Source: Sphingomonas sp. IC081 (GTDB lineage Bacteria; Pseudomonadota; Alphaproteobacteria; Sphingomonadales; Sphingomonadaceae). From it: a stretch of DNA of 64,000 nucleotides. The stretch lies in contig NZ_CP029761.1 in NCBI RefSeq assembly GCF_006874585.1, positions 3,111,001-3,175,000 on the forward strand, given 5' to 3'. The position numbers and the translations under genes are program-made. Below are positions 52,807 through 62,854 of the stretch, one piece after another. The notes under the pieces were generated by a model. The model had not been told where the DNA came from. It was given only the letters and a program-made list of their open reading frames with translations, and did no database searches. The number at the start of each line of letters is the position of its first letter. Position 1 is the first letter of the stretch.

Positions 52807-55272
52807 TCACATCGCCAGCGCGGCGGAGAGGAACACCGTGGTCGGCGCCTGCGGCGTGTACTGGTCCATCGTGCGGTACCGCAGCGGATTGCCGAAAGCG
52901 AAGACGTTGCCCTTGTCGCCCAGCAGGTTCTGCGCGGTGAGCGCCAGTTGCCAGGGGCCATGCGCAAGGTGCAGCTCGAAACTGCTCTCGACATAGTCGC
53001 CCATGTGGCGGTCGAGATCGGGATCGAAACTCATCCGCGCCGGTCCGACGTAACGCGCCGAAAGCCGCGCCCAGAGGCCGAGCGCGCCCAGCGTGAAATC
53101 GCGCCGCAGCGCCGCGCGCACGGTATATTCGGGCACGACCGGCAGGCGGCTGTCCTCCAGCTTGTAGCCGAGCGCGTTGCGGGTGAGATGGGCATCGGTG
53201 AAATTGCCGCCCAGTTCCGCCCGCCAGCGCGGCCCCAGCGGCAGGACCAGACTGCCCTCGACACCGAAGATGCGGGCATCACCGGCATTGGTCGTGGTGA
53301 TGAGGCCGTTGTCTTCCAGCACGTCGCTCTGCACCCCGTCCCAGCGCGAATACCAGGTGCCGATGTCGATCTGGCCGCCGCCCGCCAGTTGCTCGCGCCA
53401 GCCCGCCTCCAATGAGGCAAGTTCGTCGCCCTTGAGCGACGCGGCGGTGCCGTCGGCGCCGATCTTGGTCCCGCCCTGGCGGAAGGCCGAACCGTAGCGC
53501 AGATAGAGCAGCCGCCCGTCCCGCGGCTTCCAGATCAGCGCCAGACTGGGCGTGGCGCCGGACTTGTCCTGCTCACGCGTGACCATGCCGCTGTCGAGCT
53601 TGCGCTGCTCGCGGGCCGAGGCGACGAACAGGCGCGCCCCGCCATCGAGCGACAGCGTGCCGGTGAGCGGCAGGGTCAGGTCGAAGTAGGCGGCGGTATC
53701 GTGGCTGTCGCGGTGGTCGCGGTCGACCACCAGCGTCTCGCCGCCCGCGCCCTGCAAGCTGGCGGCGAATGCCTGGCGGGCATCGAGGTGCGACAGCCCG
53801 CCCAGCCATTCGAGGCTGCCGATCCGGCCGCGCAGGCGCAGTTCGCTGTCCCAGGTACGATAGTTGGTGCGATTGAACAGGAACATCGGATCGGCCAGCC
53901 CGAAGCTGCCTGCACCGATCGTCGCGTCCAGCCGGTCGTCCACGCCCTGCCAGGTCATCGCGCTGGCCAGCGTGACCTCCGTCTGGCCGATCGTGCCGGT
54001 CAGCCGTCCGGCAACGTGGGAGAGGTCGTTGTCGTGCGGCTCGGCCAGCTGGGCGGCGCGGCGGTAGCTGTGGCGGGCATAGACGTAACGGCTGTCGCGC
54101 GAATCGATCCACTGGCCGAGCCCGGTCAGGTCGAGCCGCCAGCCGCCGACCGGCTCCACCCCGAGCGTGCCGCGCAAGCCGACGACGCGGGTGGAATTGG
54201 CATCCTCGCGCGCGCCGGTATCGACCCAGCCCGGCTCCGCGGCGCCGTAGCCGACCAGCCGCAGCGCGGCAGTGTCCGGCAGCAGCGGCAGGTTGGCCAC
54301 CACCGAGCCGGAATAGCCCATCTCCCCGTGGGTGGCGGCGCTGCCGCCGCCGGTCACCGAAAGGCTGGTCCCGGCAAGATCGGCCCGGTGCGAGACCATG
54401 CGGTAGATGCCGCCCAGCGCGCCGGTGCCGTACAGCGAGCCCTGCGGCCCCTTGAGCACTTCCACCCGCTCGATGTCGACCAGCCGCAAGTCGGGATCGG
54501 GAGCGGCATACGTCAGGCGCGCCTCGTCGAGCACGACGGCCACGGTCGACTGGCTCTCGCCGCCAAAGGCGCTGTCGGCCACGCCGCGCAGGAACATGCG
54601 GTTGCGCCCCGGCCCCAGCGCGGTCAGCGCCAGCCCTTCGACCTGCCCCGCCACCGCCATGCTGGAGCGGCGCGGATCGTCATGGCCGAGCCCCTCGCCC
54701 GCCAGCACCGAAACCGCGGCGGGGACTTGCGACAGCGCAAACGGCTGCTTGGTGGCGGTGACCACGATCGGCGCCGCGCCCACCGTTGTCGGCACCACCA
54801 CATGCGCCGGGGAGGAGGCCGGAGGGGAGGAGGTGGGGGAGGAGGTGGGGGAGGAGGTGGGGGAGGAGGTGGGGGAGGAGGTGGGGGCGGAAGCCGCGCC
54901 GGATGGCGATCCCGCCCCCGGCGCACGCTCGATCCGCCAGGCCGTCGCGCCCACTTGCCGCGCCCGGTAGCCGCTGCCCGCCAGCAGCCGCGCCAGCGCC
55001 TCGCCCACCGCGATGTCGGCATGGATCGCGCGGGTCTTCAGCGGCGGCAGCGGGCCATCGGTGCCGATCGAGACGCGGGCCTCGCGCGCAAGCTCGGTGA
55101 TCGCATCGGGCAGCCGCGCCGCGGAAATGTCGAGGCGTGCAGAAGGAGTTTCGCGGCCCGCTTCATGGCCAGCCTCCCGGGCAAGGGCCTCAGGGCTGCT
55201 CCAGACGCCAAGCGCCAGCGTGGCCGCCGAGGCGCAGCCCCATGAGCTGGACCAGATCGCGCAGCGCCGCAT
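52807..55272 (-). CDS. TonB-dependent receptor with STN signalling domain
   Basis: Encodes 821 residues from ATG 55272 (826 from 55287). After a signal peptide (MRRCAIWSSSWGCASAATLA) comes an STN domain (about 45-115: LDISAARLPDAITELA, VGEALARLLAGSGYRAR), a PTSS-repeat linker, the plug (APIVVTATKQPFAL) and a beta-barrel. STN domains contact FecR-type anti-sigma proteins, and fecIR-like genes lie just upstream. The start lies inside the FecR gene, an 80-base overlap. Position next to the sulfatase operon suggests uptake of a sulfated compound rather than iron, as inference. Confidence 0.93.
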   Translation of the reverse strand: MRRCAIWSSSWGCASAATLALGVWSSPEALAREAGHEAGRETPSARLDISAARLPDAITELAREARVSIGTDGPLPPLKTRAIHADIAVGEALARLLAGSGYRARQVGATAWRIERAPGAGSPSGAASAPTSSPTSSPTSSPTSSPTSSPPASSPAHVVVPTTVGAAPIVVTATKQPFALSQVPAAVSVLAGEGLGHDDPRRSSMAVAGQVEGLALTALGPGRNRMFLRGVADSAFGGESQSTVAVVLDEARLTYAAPDPDLRLVDIERVEVLKGPQGSLYGTGALGGIYRMVSHRADLAGTSLSVTGGGSAATHGEMGYSGSVVANLPLLPDTAALRLVGYGAAEPGWVDTGAREDANSTRVVGLRGTLGVEPVGGWRLDLTGLGQWIDSRDSRYVYARHSYRRAAQLAEPHDNDLSHVAGRLTGTIGQTEVTLASAMTWQGVDDRLDATIGAGSFGLADPMFLFNRTNYRTWDSELRLRGRIGSLEWLGGLSHLDARQAFAASLQGAGGETLVVDRDHRDSHDTAAYFDLTLPLTGTLSLDGGARLFVASAREQRKLDSGMVTREQDKSGATPSLALIWKPRDGRLLYLRYGSAFRQGGTKIGADGTAASLKGDELASLEAGWREQLAGGGQIDIGTWYSRWDGVQSDVLEDNGLITTTNAGDARIFGVEGSLVLPLGPRWRAELGGNFTDAHLTRNALGYKLEDSRLPVVPEYTVRAALRRDFTLGALGLWARLSARYVGPARMSFDPDLDRHMGDYVESSFELHLAHGPWQLALTAQNLLGDKGNVFAFGNPLRYRTMDQYTPQAPTTVFLSAALAM
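54828..54890 (+). repeat. 15-base tandem repeat in the TonB receptor linker
   Basis: Units of GGAGGAGGTGGGGGA are repeated about four times and encode the PTSS repeat on the minus strand. The period is a multiple of three, so copy changes would alter linker length without frameshift. Confidence 0.9.
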
Positions 55273-56224
55273 CCCCATTATCGACAATCAGGGTCCCCGA
55301 AAAACGCCTCTCCCGCAAGGCGGGCGGGACATCCACCATGACCCCGGCATAACGATGCAAATCGCCCGCGACCAGTGCCAGCGGCGCGTTGTCATAAGTC
55401 AGGCGGCCGTCTTTCCACGATCCGACGTCGCCGGAACGGACCGGCCCGACAACCGCGGTGCGGGCACCGCGATCGTAGGCGAGTCCGCTGCCGGCGGAAA
55501 GCTGCAGCGGCCCGTCCATCGCCTCGGCGCGCACGTCCACCTTGCCCTCGACCACCGCCACGCGCACCGCATCGTCGCCGGCCTGGACGTCGAACCGGGT
55601 ACCGATATCGCTGATCGCCAGATCCCCGGCAGTGATCTCCAGCGTGCGACCGGGATCGTGGCGGATGTCGAACAGCGCACCGCCCGACAGCGCGATGTGC
55701 TCCTGCCCGCGCCCTGCCACGGTGAGCCGGCTGCGCGGGGCCAGCAGCACCGTCGAACCATCGGCCAGCGTGACCTGCCGCGAGGCGGCATCGGTGGCAT
55801 AGACCTGCGCGGGATCCGCCCCGAACGGGCCCATAAACCGGGGCACCGCCAGAACCGCGACCAGCGATGCGGCAATGGCAAGCCCGGCCCAGCGCCAGCC
55901 ACGCCCGCCCTGCCCGCCCTGCCAGCGCCGCATTGCCGCAGGCCGGGGCACGTCCCGGGCGGCGGCGGGCGCTGCTTCAAACGGGGTCTCGGGCGGGGCC
56001 CAGAGCCCGGCGCGGTGTTCGGCGACCAGACGGTCGGCAAGGGCGATCTCGTCGAGCGCGCGGCGATGGCGCGGATCGGCCTCGAGCCAGCGTGTGAAGC
56101 CGTCCCAGTCCATGGCCTCGGCCATGGCGTCGTCCTCGCTCGCCAGATGCCAGCGCGCGGCCTGCGACAGGATGGCGTCGGGCAGCGGTTCGTCCGCCTG
56201 CGGAGGTTCGGTGTCCTGGTTCAT
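55190..56224 (-). CDS. FecR-type anti-sigma regulator
   Basis: Encodes 344 residues. N-terminal DUF4880-type region (AARWHLASEDDAMAEA, FTRWLEADPRHRRALDE), one membrane helix (GWRWAGLAIAASLVAVLAV near 95-115), then the periplasmic FecR domain (VTLADGSTVLLAPRSRLTV). It links an STN receptor to the sigma factor. Its start overlaps the sigma gene stop (four bases), and its end overlaps the receptor start by about 80 bases, an unusually long overlap. Confidence 0.92.
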   Translation of the reverse strand: MNQDTEPPQADEPLPDAILSQAARWHLASEDDAMAEAMDWDGFTRWLEADPRHRRALDEIALADRLVAEHRAGLWAPPETPFEAAPAAARDVPRPAAMRRWQGGQGGRGWRWAGLAIAASLVAVLAVPRFMGPFGADPAQVYATDAASRQVTLADGSTVLLAPRSRLTVAGRGQEHIALSGGALFDIRHDPGRTLEITAGDLAISDIGTRFDVQAGDDAVRVAVVEGKVDVRAEAMDGPLQLSAGSGLAYDRGARTAVVGPVRSGDVGSWKDGRLTYDNAPLALVAGDLHRYAGVMVDVPPALRERRFSGTLIVDNGDAALRDLVQLMGLRLGGHAGAWRLEQP

Positions 56225-56871
56225 TGTCCCTGTTCCATCTGCGGCTCCGTGCCGCTTCTTGCCCCCTGCCCCGAAGACGCCGCCGGCTCGGACGATCCGC
56301 AGCCGGTCAAGGCCGAGCGCAGCCGCTTCATCGCCAGCGCCAGATGCTTTTCCACGCCGCTGCGGCTGATTCCCATGACCCGCGCGATCTCGCTCTGGCC
56401 AAGGCCCTCGAACCGGTAGAGCCTGAGGGCCCGCCCCGCCCCTTCGGGCAACGCGGCGATCGCCCGGTGCAGGACCTCGGCTTCCTCGCGGCGCGCCAGC
56501 ACCTCGTCGGCTGCCTCGCCGGGATCGCGCCGGTCTTCCACCGCCACCGCGACCCCGCCGTTTTCGGCCTCCAGCCAGACCCGCTCGCGGCGCATCGCCC
56601 GCTGGCGTCCGCGCACCTGGTCCAGCACGAGATTGTTGGCCATGCGGAACAAGTAGGCGCGCGGCGCGGCGATCGGCCCGCCCGCCTGCGCGCCGACCTT
56701 GAGCCAGAGTTCCTGGAGGAGATCCTGCGCCTCGTCCGCCGAACCGCAGCGCGCGGCCAGGAACTGCAACAGCGCGCGCCGGTTCGCTTCCAGCACTTGC
56801 GCCAGCCCCGAGCTGCCGGTGTCTTGCGGGTCCGGCGCCGGCGCGGCCGGCCCCTGAGGCGACGATGTCAT
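56221..56871 (-). CDS. ECF sigma factor, FecI type
   Basis: Encodes 216 residues from ATG 56871; 237 from 56934. Sigma region 2 (AQDLLQELWLKVGA, PRAYLFRMANNLVLDQVRGR) and region 4 (LYRFEGLGQSEIARVMGISR, SGVEKHLALAMKRLR) are clear. It would direct transcription of the TonB receptor and perhaps the sulfur operon after a signal through FecR. First gene of the trio. Confidence 0.92.
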   Translation of the reverse strand: MTSSPQGPAAPAPDPQDTGSSGLAQVLEANRRALLQFLAARCGSADEAQDLLQELWLKVGAQAGGPIAAPRAYLFRMANNLVLDQVRGRQRAMRRERVWLEAENGGVAVAVEDRRDPGEAADEVLARREEAEVLHRAIAALPEGAGRALRLYRFEGLGQSEIARVMGISRSGVEKHLALAMKRLRSALTGCGSSEPAASSGQGARSGTEPQMEQGQ

Positions 56872-57137
56872 TCCCGTCTCCGCCTGGACCACGATCAGCA
56901 CCGGCGGGCAGCGACGAGGGCCGCGCGCCGACACCTCAGCACCCCTTCATGCACGGGGATCCGTGCCGCTGTAAACCCTGAGGCAAAACCCGGGGCAAAC
57001 CTCGGTGCAATCCCCGGTCCGGTCCTCGCGCCGCCATGGGCGAGCGTGCATTCATCGTGTCCAGCTCCTCGTTCGAGGAGAAGACGCCGCAAGACGCGGC
57101 TATCCGCAGCCGCGCCCGCGATTTTTCCGATCCCGCC

Positions 57138-59477
57138 TCATTCCCTGGCACTCGACATCGAATAGGGCCGCGCCGATCGTGCGGTGCCCCAAGCACGGTT
57201 GGGGCTGGCCTGCATGGTGAAGCGCAGTTCACCGCCCGCGCGGATCTCGGCATCGCGGATGAAGGTGCGCTCCAGCGGCGTACCGTTCAGCATGACCGAT
57301 CCGACATAACGATTGGCGTCCGACAGCCCCTCGGCGACCACGGTGAAACGCTTGCCATCCGGCAGGTTCAGCACCGCGCGGCGGACAAAGGGACGGCCGA
57401 TCACGTATTCGTTGGAGGCAGGCGCGACGGGATAGAAACCGAGCGCGGTGAACACCAGCCAGGCCGACATCTGGCCGAGGTCGTCATTGCCGGCAAGCCC
57501 GTCGGGCGCGGGCTTGTACTGGCTCTCGACGATCTGGGCGAGCCGCTCCTGCGTGCGCCAGGGCGCCCCGGCATACGTGTAGAGATAGGCGACGTGATGG
57601 CTCGGCTCGTTGCCGTGGATGTACTGGCCGATCAGCCCGGCGATGTCCTCGGCATGGCTGTAGTCGAGCTTCGCGTTGTCATAGCCAAACATCGCGTCGA
57701 GCTTGGCGACAGCCCGGGCGTCGCCGCCCAGCACGCGGAACAGCGCCGCCTGATCCTGCGGCACGAACCACGAATATTGCCAGGCATTGCCCTCGGTATA
57801 GTCCGATCCGTAGTTGATCGCGGTGGGATCGAACGGGGTGCGGAACGCGCCGCTGGAAAGCCGCGCCCGCAGCCAGCCGGTCTTGCTGTCAAAGCTGTTG
57901 CGCCAGTTTCCGGCGCGCCTTTCGAAACGCTCGGCAATCTCGCGGCGCCCCATGGCGCGGGCCATGCGGGCGATGGTCCAGTCGTCAAAGGCATATTCGG
58001 CCGTTTTCGACGCCGCCTCCGGCTCCTTGTCGATCGGCACGTAGCCATGCGCGATATAGTCACCGAGGCCGCCGTAGGCCGCATGGTCGGCGCTTGCCAC
58101 CATCGCCGCAAGCGCCGCCTCGGCATCGAAGCCGCGCATCCCCTTCAGATAGGCGTCCGCGATCACCGGCACCGCGTGATAACCGATCATCGTCCAGGTT
58201 TCCCGGCCCGCGAACTGCCAGACCGGCAGGATGCCGTCGGGGCTGTGCTGCTGGCTGGCGACCAGCGAATTGACGACATCGGCGGTCACCTGCGGCGGCT
58301 GCACCAGCGTCAGCAGCGGATGCTCGGCCCGGAAGGTATCCCAGAGCGAGAAGGTGGAGCGGAACGTGAAGCCCTGCGCCTGATGGACCTGATCGTCCGG
58401 CCCGCGATAGCGCCCGTCGGCATCGCCCCAGACGCTCGGCGCCAGCAGCGCGTGGTAGAGCGCGGTATAGACATTGCGGCGCATCGGCTCGGGCGCGTCG
58501 ATCTCGACGGCGGAAAGCGCCTGCCGCCATGCCGCCTCGGTCCGGGCGCGGATCGCATCGAACGTGCCGGGTTCGGCATCGAGATTGGCCAGAGCCGCAT
58601 TCTCGTCGACCCCCGACAGCGCGACTTTCACTTCCAGCGGCGCATCCAGCACCCCGAAGTCGAGCCGGGCTTCGAGCGCCTTGCCCAGCTTCTCCGCCCG
58701 CGCATCGGTGCCGCGACCGGGGCCCTGGAAACCCTTGTAGGGAATGCTGGGGTCCCGGTCGATCAGGGCATGCCCCGTCAGCGGCGCGGAAAAGCGCATG
58801 GCGAAGAACAGCTTGCGCCCGGGCGCCCAGCCGCGCGTCTCGCGAAAGCCGGTCAGCGTGCCGTCGGCGCGCAAGTGCAGGCCGGACCACAGGATCTTGC
58901 CCGGATAGTCGTAGAGCGAGGTGCGCAGGTCGAGCAGCAGGTGCGCCGCCTGCCCCGCCGGGAAACGATAGCGATGGACCCCCACGCGCGTGCCCGCCGT
59001 CAGTTCGGCGGCGATGCCGCGGCCTGCCCCCGTGCCCATGAGCGTGACCGCGTAATAGCCCGGCCGCGCCGTCTCGCTGGCATGGTCGAAGCGCGAACGA
59101 TAGCCCGAGCCCGCTTGCGCCGGATCGCCGGGATCGAGCTTCACCGCATCGCCCGCCTGCGGCATGACAAGGATATCGCCGAGGTCCGAATGGCCCGCGC
59201 CCGAGAAATGGGTATGGCTGAAGCCCTGGATCGTCGGGTCTTCGTAGCGATAGCCCGCCGCGTGGCCGTAGCACGTGCGGATCTCGCAGGTCACGTCGGT
59301 ATCGGGCGAAAGCTGGACCATGCCGAACGGCGCGGTGGCGCCGGGGAACGTGTGCCCCTCGCCGCCGGTGCCGATCATCGGATCGACCGCGGCAACCGGG
59401 TCAAGGCCCGGACCCGCAGGTGCTTGCGCGGCCGCGCAGGTGGACAGCAGCAGGGCGGGCAGGATCAGGCGTCGCAT
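57138..59477 (-). CDS. GH92 family alpha-mannosidase
   Basis: Encodes 779 residues with a signal peptide (MRRLILPALLLSTCAAAQA). GH92 motifs: VDPMIGTGGEGHTFPGATAP, then FGMVQLSPDT, GFSHTHFSGAG, EGNAWQYSWFVPQD with the likely acid Glu, and GNDDLGQMSAWLVFTALGFY. GH92 enzymes are calcium-dependent exo-mannosidases of the alpha-1,2 and related type. It starts 42 bases after kdpE on the same strand; a functional link to potassium uptake is not apparent. Confidence 0.94.
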   Translation of the reverse strand: MRRLILPALLLSTCAAAQAPAGPGLDPVAAVDPMIGTGGEGHTFPGATAPFGMVQLSPDTDVTCEIRTCYGHAAGYRYEDPTIQGFSHTHFSGAGHSDLGDILVMPQAGDAVKLDPGDPAQAGSGYRSRFDHASETARPGYYAVTLMGTGAGRGIAAELTAGTRVGVHRYRFPAGQAAHLLLDLRTSLYDYPGKILWSGLHLRADGTLTGFRETRGWAPGRKLFFAMRFSAPLTGHALIDRDPSIPYKGFQGPGRGTDARAEKLGKALEARLDFGVLDAPLEVKVALSGVDENAALANLDAEPGTFDAIRARTEAAWRQALSAVEIDAPEPMRRNVYTALYHALLAPSVWGDADGRYRGPDDQVHQAQGFTFRSTFSLWDTFRAEHPLLTLVQPPQVTADVVNSLVASQQHSPDGILPVWQFAGRETWTMIGYHAVPVIADAYLKGMRGFDAEAALAAMVASADHAAYGGLGDYIAHGYVPIDKEPEAASKTAEYAFDDWTIARMARAMGRREIAERFERRAGNWRNSFDSKTGWLRARLSSGAFRTPFDPTAINYGSDYTEGNAWQYSWFVPQDQAALFRVLGGDARAVAKLDAMFGYDNAKLDYSHAEDIAGLIGQYIHGNEPSHHVAYLYTYAGAPWRTQERLAQIVESQYKPAPDGLAGNDDLGQMSAWLVFTALGFYPVAPASNEYVIGRPFVRRAVLNLPDGKRFTVVAEGLSDANRYVGSVMLNGTPLERTFIRDAEIRAGGELRFTMQASPNRAWGTARSARPYSMSSARE

Positions 59478-59519
59478 CGGCGAACTATGACAGGCTTTTC
59501 AGGGGCCTGTCCACGCCGC

Positions 59520-60206
59520 TCAATCCTGGCTGACCAGCCGGTAACCCACCCCCGGCTCGTTGCGCAGCAGGCTGGGGCTGGCGGGATCGTCCTCCAGCTT
59601 GCGGCGGATCCCGCGCGCGGCCACGCGCAAGTATTCGACATCGCTCTCGTGCCCCGCCCCCCAGACCGTGCGCAGCAGCTGGGCATGGGTGATGACCCGC
59701 CCGGCATTGCGCGCCAGTTCGGCGAGGAAGCCATATTCCTTGGGCGTGAGGTGGACTTCCGCGCCGCCCTTGCGCACCAGCCGCGCGGCAAGGTCGATCT
59801 CGACGTCGCCGCGCCGGACCGGGCGCTCGGCGGCCTCGGCGGGGATACGATGGCGCAGTGCGGTGCGGATGCGGGCCAGCACTTCCTCGCTGTCGAAGGG
59901 CTTGGCCACGTAGTCGTCGGCGCCCAGGTCCAGCGCGGCCACTTTCTGGTCGGTCGCCTCGCGCGCGGACACGACCAGGATCGCCGCCTGTCCGCGCATC
60001 AGCGGGATCAGTTCCAGCCCGTCGCGGTCCGGCAGGCCAAGGTCGAGCAGCACGACCTCGGGCTTGTCGATCGCCATGGCGTTCAAGGCCTCGCGCGCGG
60101 TGCCCGCCTCGACCACGGCATAACCGGCGCGGGAGAGGCCGGCATGGAACAGGCGGCGGATGGCGGGCTCGTCATCGACGACGAGGATGGTGATGGGCTG
60201 TGTCAT
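59520..60206 (-). CDS. kdpE: KdpE response regulator
   Basis: Encodes 228 residues from ATG 60206 (four-base overlap with kdpD stop). OmpR-type: receiver domain with Asp55 (VVLLDLGLPDRDG) and Lys (VAKPFDSEEVL), then a winged HTH (HLTPKEYGFLAELARNAGRV, then SDVEYLRVAARGIRRKLE). Activated by KdpD, it induces the kdp genes. Confidence 0.95.
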   Translation of the reverse strand: MTQPITILVVDDEPAIRRLFHAGLSRAGYAVVEAGTAREALNAMAIDKPEVVLLDLGLPDRDGLELIPLMRGQAAILVVSAREATDQKVAALDLGADDYVAKPFDSEEVLARIRTALRHRIPAEAAERPVRRGDVEIDLAARLVRKGGAEVHLTPKEYGFLAELARNAGRVITHAQLLRTVWGAGHESDVEYLRVAARGIRRKLEDDPASPSLLRNEPGVGYRLVSQD

Positions 60207-62854
60207 GCTTCGGGCCATTCCCTGAGATGGGCCTTGTCGAACCGGATGGTGAAACGCGCACCCGGCCCGTCATCGCGGTTGGCGGCGGATACGGTGAGGC
60301 CCATGGCGGCCGCGAACCCCTTGACGATGGCAAGGCCGAGCCCGGTGCCGCCCTTGCGGTCCGACCCCTCGATCCGCGCGAACGTCTCGAAAATCCGCTC
60401 CTCCTCGCCCGCCGGGATGCCGGGGCCGCGGTCGCTGACGGTGAGGTCCAGCCCCCCGGCGACACGCATCGCGGCAATGGCGATGGGGGCATCGGGATCG
60501 CCGTACTTGGCGGCGTTCTCGATCAGGTTGGTCAGGCACTGGTGGAACAGGTTGGGATCGACCAGGACCATCGGCGCATCGGCACAGATCGCGGTCTCGA
60601 CCGCATGGCCCGCCAGCAGCGCGCGCAACTGATGCAGCGCCTCGCCGACCGCCTCGTCGAGATCGACCGGCTCGACCTTGCCGTGCAGCGCCCCCGCCTC
60701 GATCCGCGCCATGTCGAGCAGGTTGGTGACGAAGCGGTGCAGCCGCTCGGCCTCGCCCCGCGCGGCGGCGATGGGCGCGGCCTGCTGCGGCTCGCGCGCC
60801 TCGATGGCGGCCAGCGTGCCCATGATCGTGGTGAGCGGGGTGCGCAGGTCGTGGCTGACCGAGGAGAGCAGCGCATGGCGCAGCCGGTCCCGCTCGCGCG
60901 CCTGCGAGAGGTCCGCCATCTGCCCTTCCAGCGCCATGCGCTCCATCGCCAGCCCCGCCTGGTCGAGCAGGCTGAGCAGCAGCGGCAACTGGTCGGGCCG
61001 TACCGCGCTGCGCGCATCGCTGCGGGCAAGGCCGAAGACGCCCATCACCGCGCCGCGTGCCGCCAGCGGGTGGAACAGCCACTCGGAGGCGGTGAGCGTG
61101 TCCGATCCCTGTCCGGCCGGGGTATTGTTGTCGAAAGCCCAGTTGGCGGCGGCAAGGTCGAGCGTCTCCAGCCGCGCCGGACGCGGCCAGCTCCAGCGGC
61201 GCGAGAGGCCCTCCTCGCCCGGCACCAGCAGCACGGCATGGCCGTCGAACAGCCGCCCCACTTCGCCGCAGAGCACATGGGCCAGTTCGTCGATCGTGCT
61301 GATCCCGGTAAGCTGGCGCGCGAACCCTGCGAGCGCGCTGTTCTGCGCGGCGCTCGCCTGCGCCTGCAGCGCATGTTCGCGCACCCGCGCGGCGAGCTGG
61401 CTGGAGACGATGGCTACGGTGAGCAGCACCAGCACGGTGATGAAATTGCGCGGGTCCTCGATCGTCAGCGTATGCGTGGGCGGCAGGAAAAAGAAATTGT
61501 AGGCGAGCGAGGAGGCCAGCCCCGCCGCGACGCCGGTGCGCAGGCCGTAGCGCGTCGCCGCGACCATGACCGGCAGCAGGTAGAGCAGCCCGAGATCGGT
61601 GATGTTCCCGCTCGACAGGATCAGCGTGCCCAGCAGCGTGACCGCCGCCGTCAGCCCCAGCGAGACGAGATAACCGACCGGCGATCCCCACTGCCCCGCC
61701 GGTCTGCGCGCTGCCACGCGTCCCTCCACCGGCGCGGTCGGCAGGACCTGGATCGACAGCCCGGGCATCTCGCGCACCAGCCGGTCGACGATCGAGCCGT
61801 GGCGCAGCTCGAACCAGCGCGAGCGGGCCGACTTGCCGACCAGCAGCTGGGTGGCGCGGGCCTGCGCGGTGAAGCTCTTGAGCCCGTCCAGCACGGTTTC
61901 GGCCGGCACGCTCGCCACTTGCCCGCCAAGCTGGGTGGCAAGGTGCAGGGCATCGGCGAGCTGCGCATTCTCGGCATCGGTGAAGCCCGCCGCGCGCGGG
62001 GTCTCGATATGCACCGCCGTCCACGGCGCCCGCAGGGCATCGGCCAGCCGCTTGGCCGCGCGCACCAGTTCGAGCGCGCCCGGCTGCTCGCTCACCGCCA
62101 CCACCAGCCGGTCGCCCGCCCCCCACACCCCCTCGATGGCATGGGCGCGCACATAGTCGAGCATCTGCGCGTCCACCGTCTGCGCCGCGAAACGCAGCGC
62201 CAGTTCGCGCAAGGCCGAAAGGTTCGACTTGGAGAAGAAATTGCCGAGCGCCCGGGTCGCCTCGTCGGGCACGTAGACCTTGCCCTGCCGCAGCCGCTCG
62301 ATCAGTTCGTCGGGCGGAATGTCGACAACCTCGATCTCGGCATCGCCCAGCACCTTGTCGGGCAGCGTCTCGCGCACGCGGACCTTGGTGAAGGAGGCGA
62401 CGACGTCGTTGAGGCTCTCGATATGCTGGATGTTGAGCGTGGACCAGACGTCGATCCCCGCCTCCAGCAGTTCCTCGACATCCTGCCAGCGCTTGTCGTG
62501 GCGGCTGCCGGGCGCATTGGTGTGGGCGAGTTCGTCGACCAGCACCAGTGCCGGGCGGCGGGCCAGCACCGCGTCGATGTCCATCTCGTCGAGCACGTGG
62601 CCCTGGTAGGCGACCGGCACCCGCGCGACCGTCTCCAGCCCGCGCAGCCGCGCCGCCGTCTCGCCGCGGCCATGGGTCTCGACCACGCCGACCACCACGT
62701 CCACCCCGGCTTCGCGCCGCGCCAGCCCCTCTCCCAGCATCTCGTATGTCTTGCCCACGCCCGGGGCCGCCCCAAGGAAAACCTTGAGGCGGCCCCGGTG
62801 CTCGCGCGCGGCGGCGCGCAGCAGTGCTTCGGGATCGGGACGCGGGTCGTTCAC
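60203..62854 (-). CDS. kdpD: KdpD sensor histidine kinase
   Basis: Encodes 883 residues. The N-terminal KdpD domain has Walker [10 protein letters not shown] at 28-36, then a USP-like domain. Four membrane helices lie around 400-500 ([40 protein letters not shown] region). A GAF domain precedes the kinase with [16 protein letters not shown] (His near 660) and ATP motifs [22 protein letters not shown] and [12 protein letters not shown]. Senses potassium limitation. Overlaps kdpC by four bases. Confidence 0.96.
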   Translation of the reverse strand: MNDPRPDPEALLRAAAREHRGRLKVFLGAAPGVGKTYEMLGEGLARREAGVDVVVGVVETHGRGETAARLRGLETVARVPVAYQGHVLDEMDIDAVLARRPALVLVDELAHTNAPGSRHDKRWQDVEELLEAGIDVWSTLNIQHIESLNDVVASFTKVRVRETLPDKVLGDAEIEVVDIPPDELIERLRQGKVYVPDEATRALGNFFSKSNLSALRELALRFAAQTVDAQMLDYVRAHAIEGVWGAGDRLVVAVSEQPGALELVRAAKRLADALRAPWTAVHIETPRAAGFTDAENAQLADALHLATQLGGQVASVPAETVLDGLKSFTAQARATQLLVGKSARSRWFELRHGSIVDRLVREMPGLSIQVLPTAPVEGRVAARRPAGQWGSPVGYLVSLGLTAAVTLLGTLILSSGNITDLGLLYLLPVMVAATRYGLRTGVAAGLASSLAYNFFFLPPTHTLTIEDPRNFITVLVLLTVAIVSSQLAARVREHALQAQASAAQNSALAGFARQLTGISTIDELAHVLCGEVGRLFDGHAVLLVPGEEGLSRRWSWPRPARLETLDLAAANWAFDNNTPAGQGSDTLTASEWLFHPLAARGAVMGVFGLARSDARSAVRPDQLPLLLSLLDQAGLAMERMALEGQMADLSQARERDRLRHALLSSVSHDLRTPLTTIMGTLAAIEAREPQQAAPIAAARGEAERLHRFVTNLLDMARIEAGALHGKVEPVDLDEAVGEALHQLRALLAGHAVETAICADAPMVLVDPNLFHQCLTNLIENAAKYGDPDAPIAIAAMRVAGGLDLTVSDRGPGIPAGEEERIFETFARIEGSDRKGGTGLGLAIVKGFAAAMGLTVSAANRDDGPGARFTIRFDKAHLREWPEA

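Noticed and set aside
54828..54890. Possible CRISPR-like array
   Set aside because: It is a simple 15-base tandem repeat without spacers, inside a coding gene.
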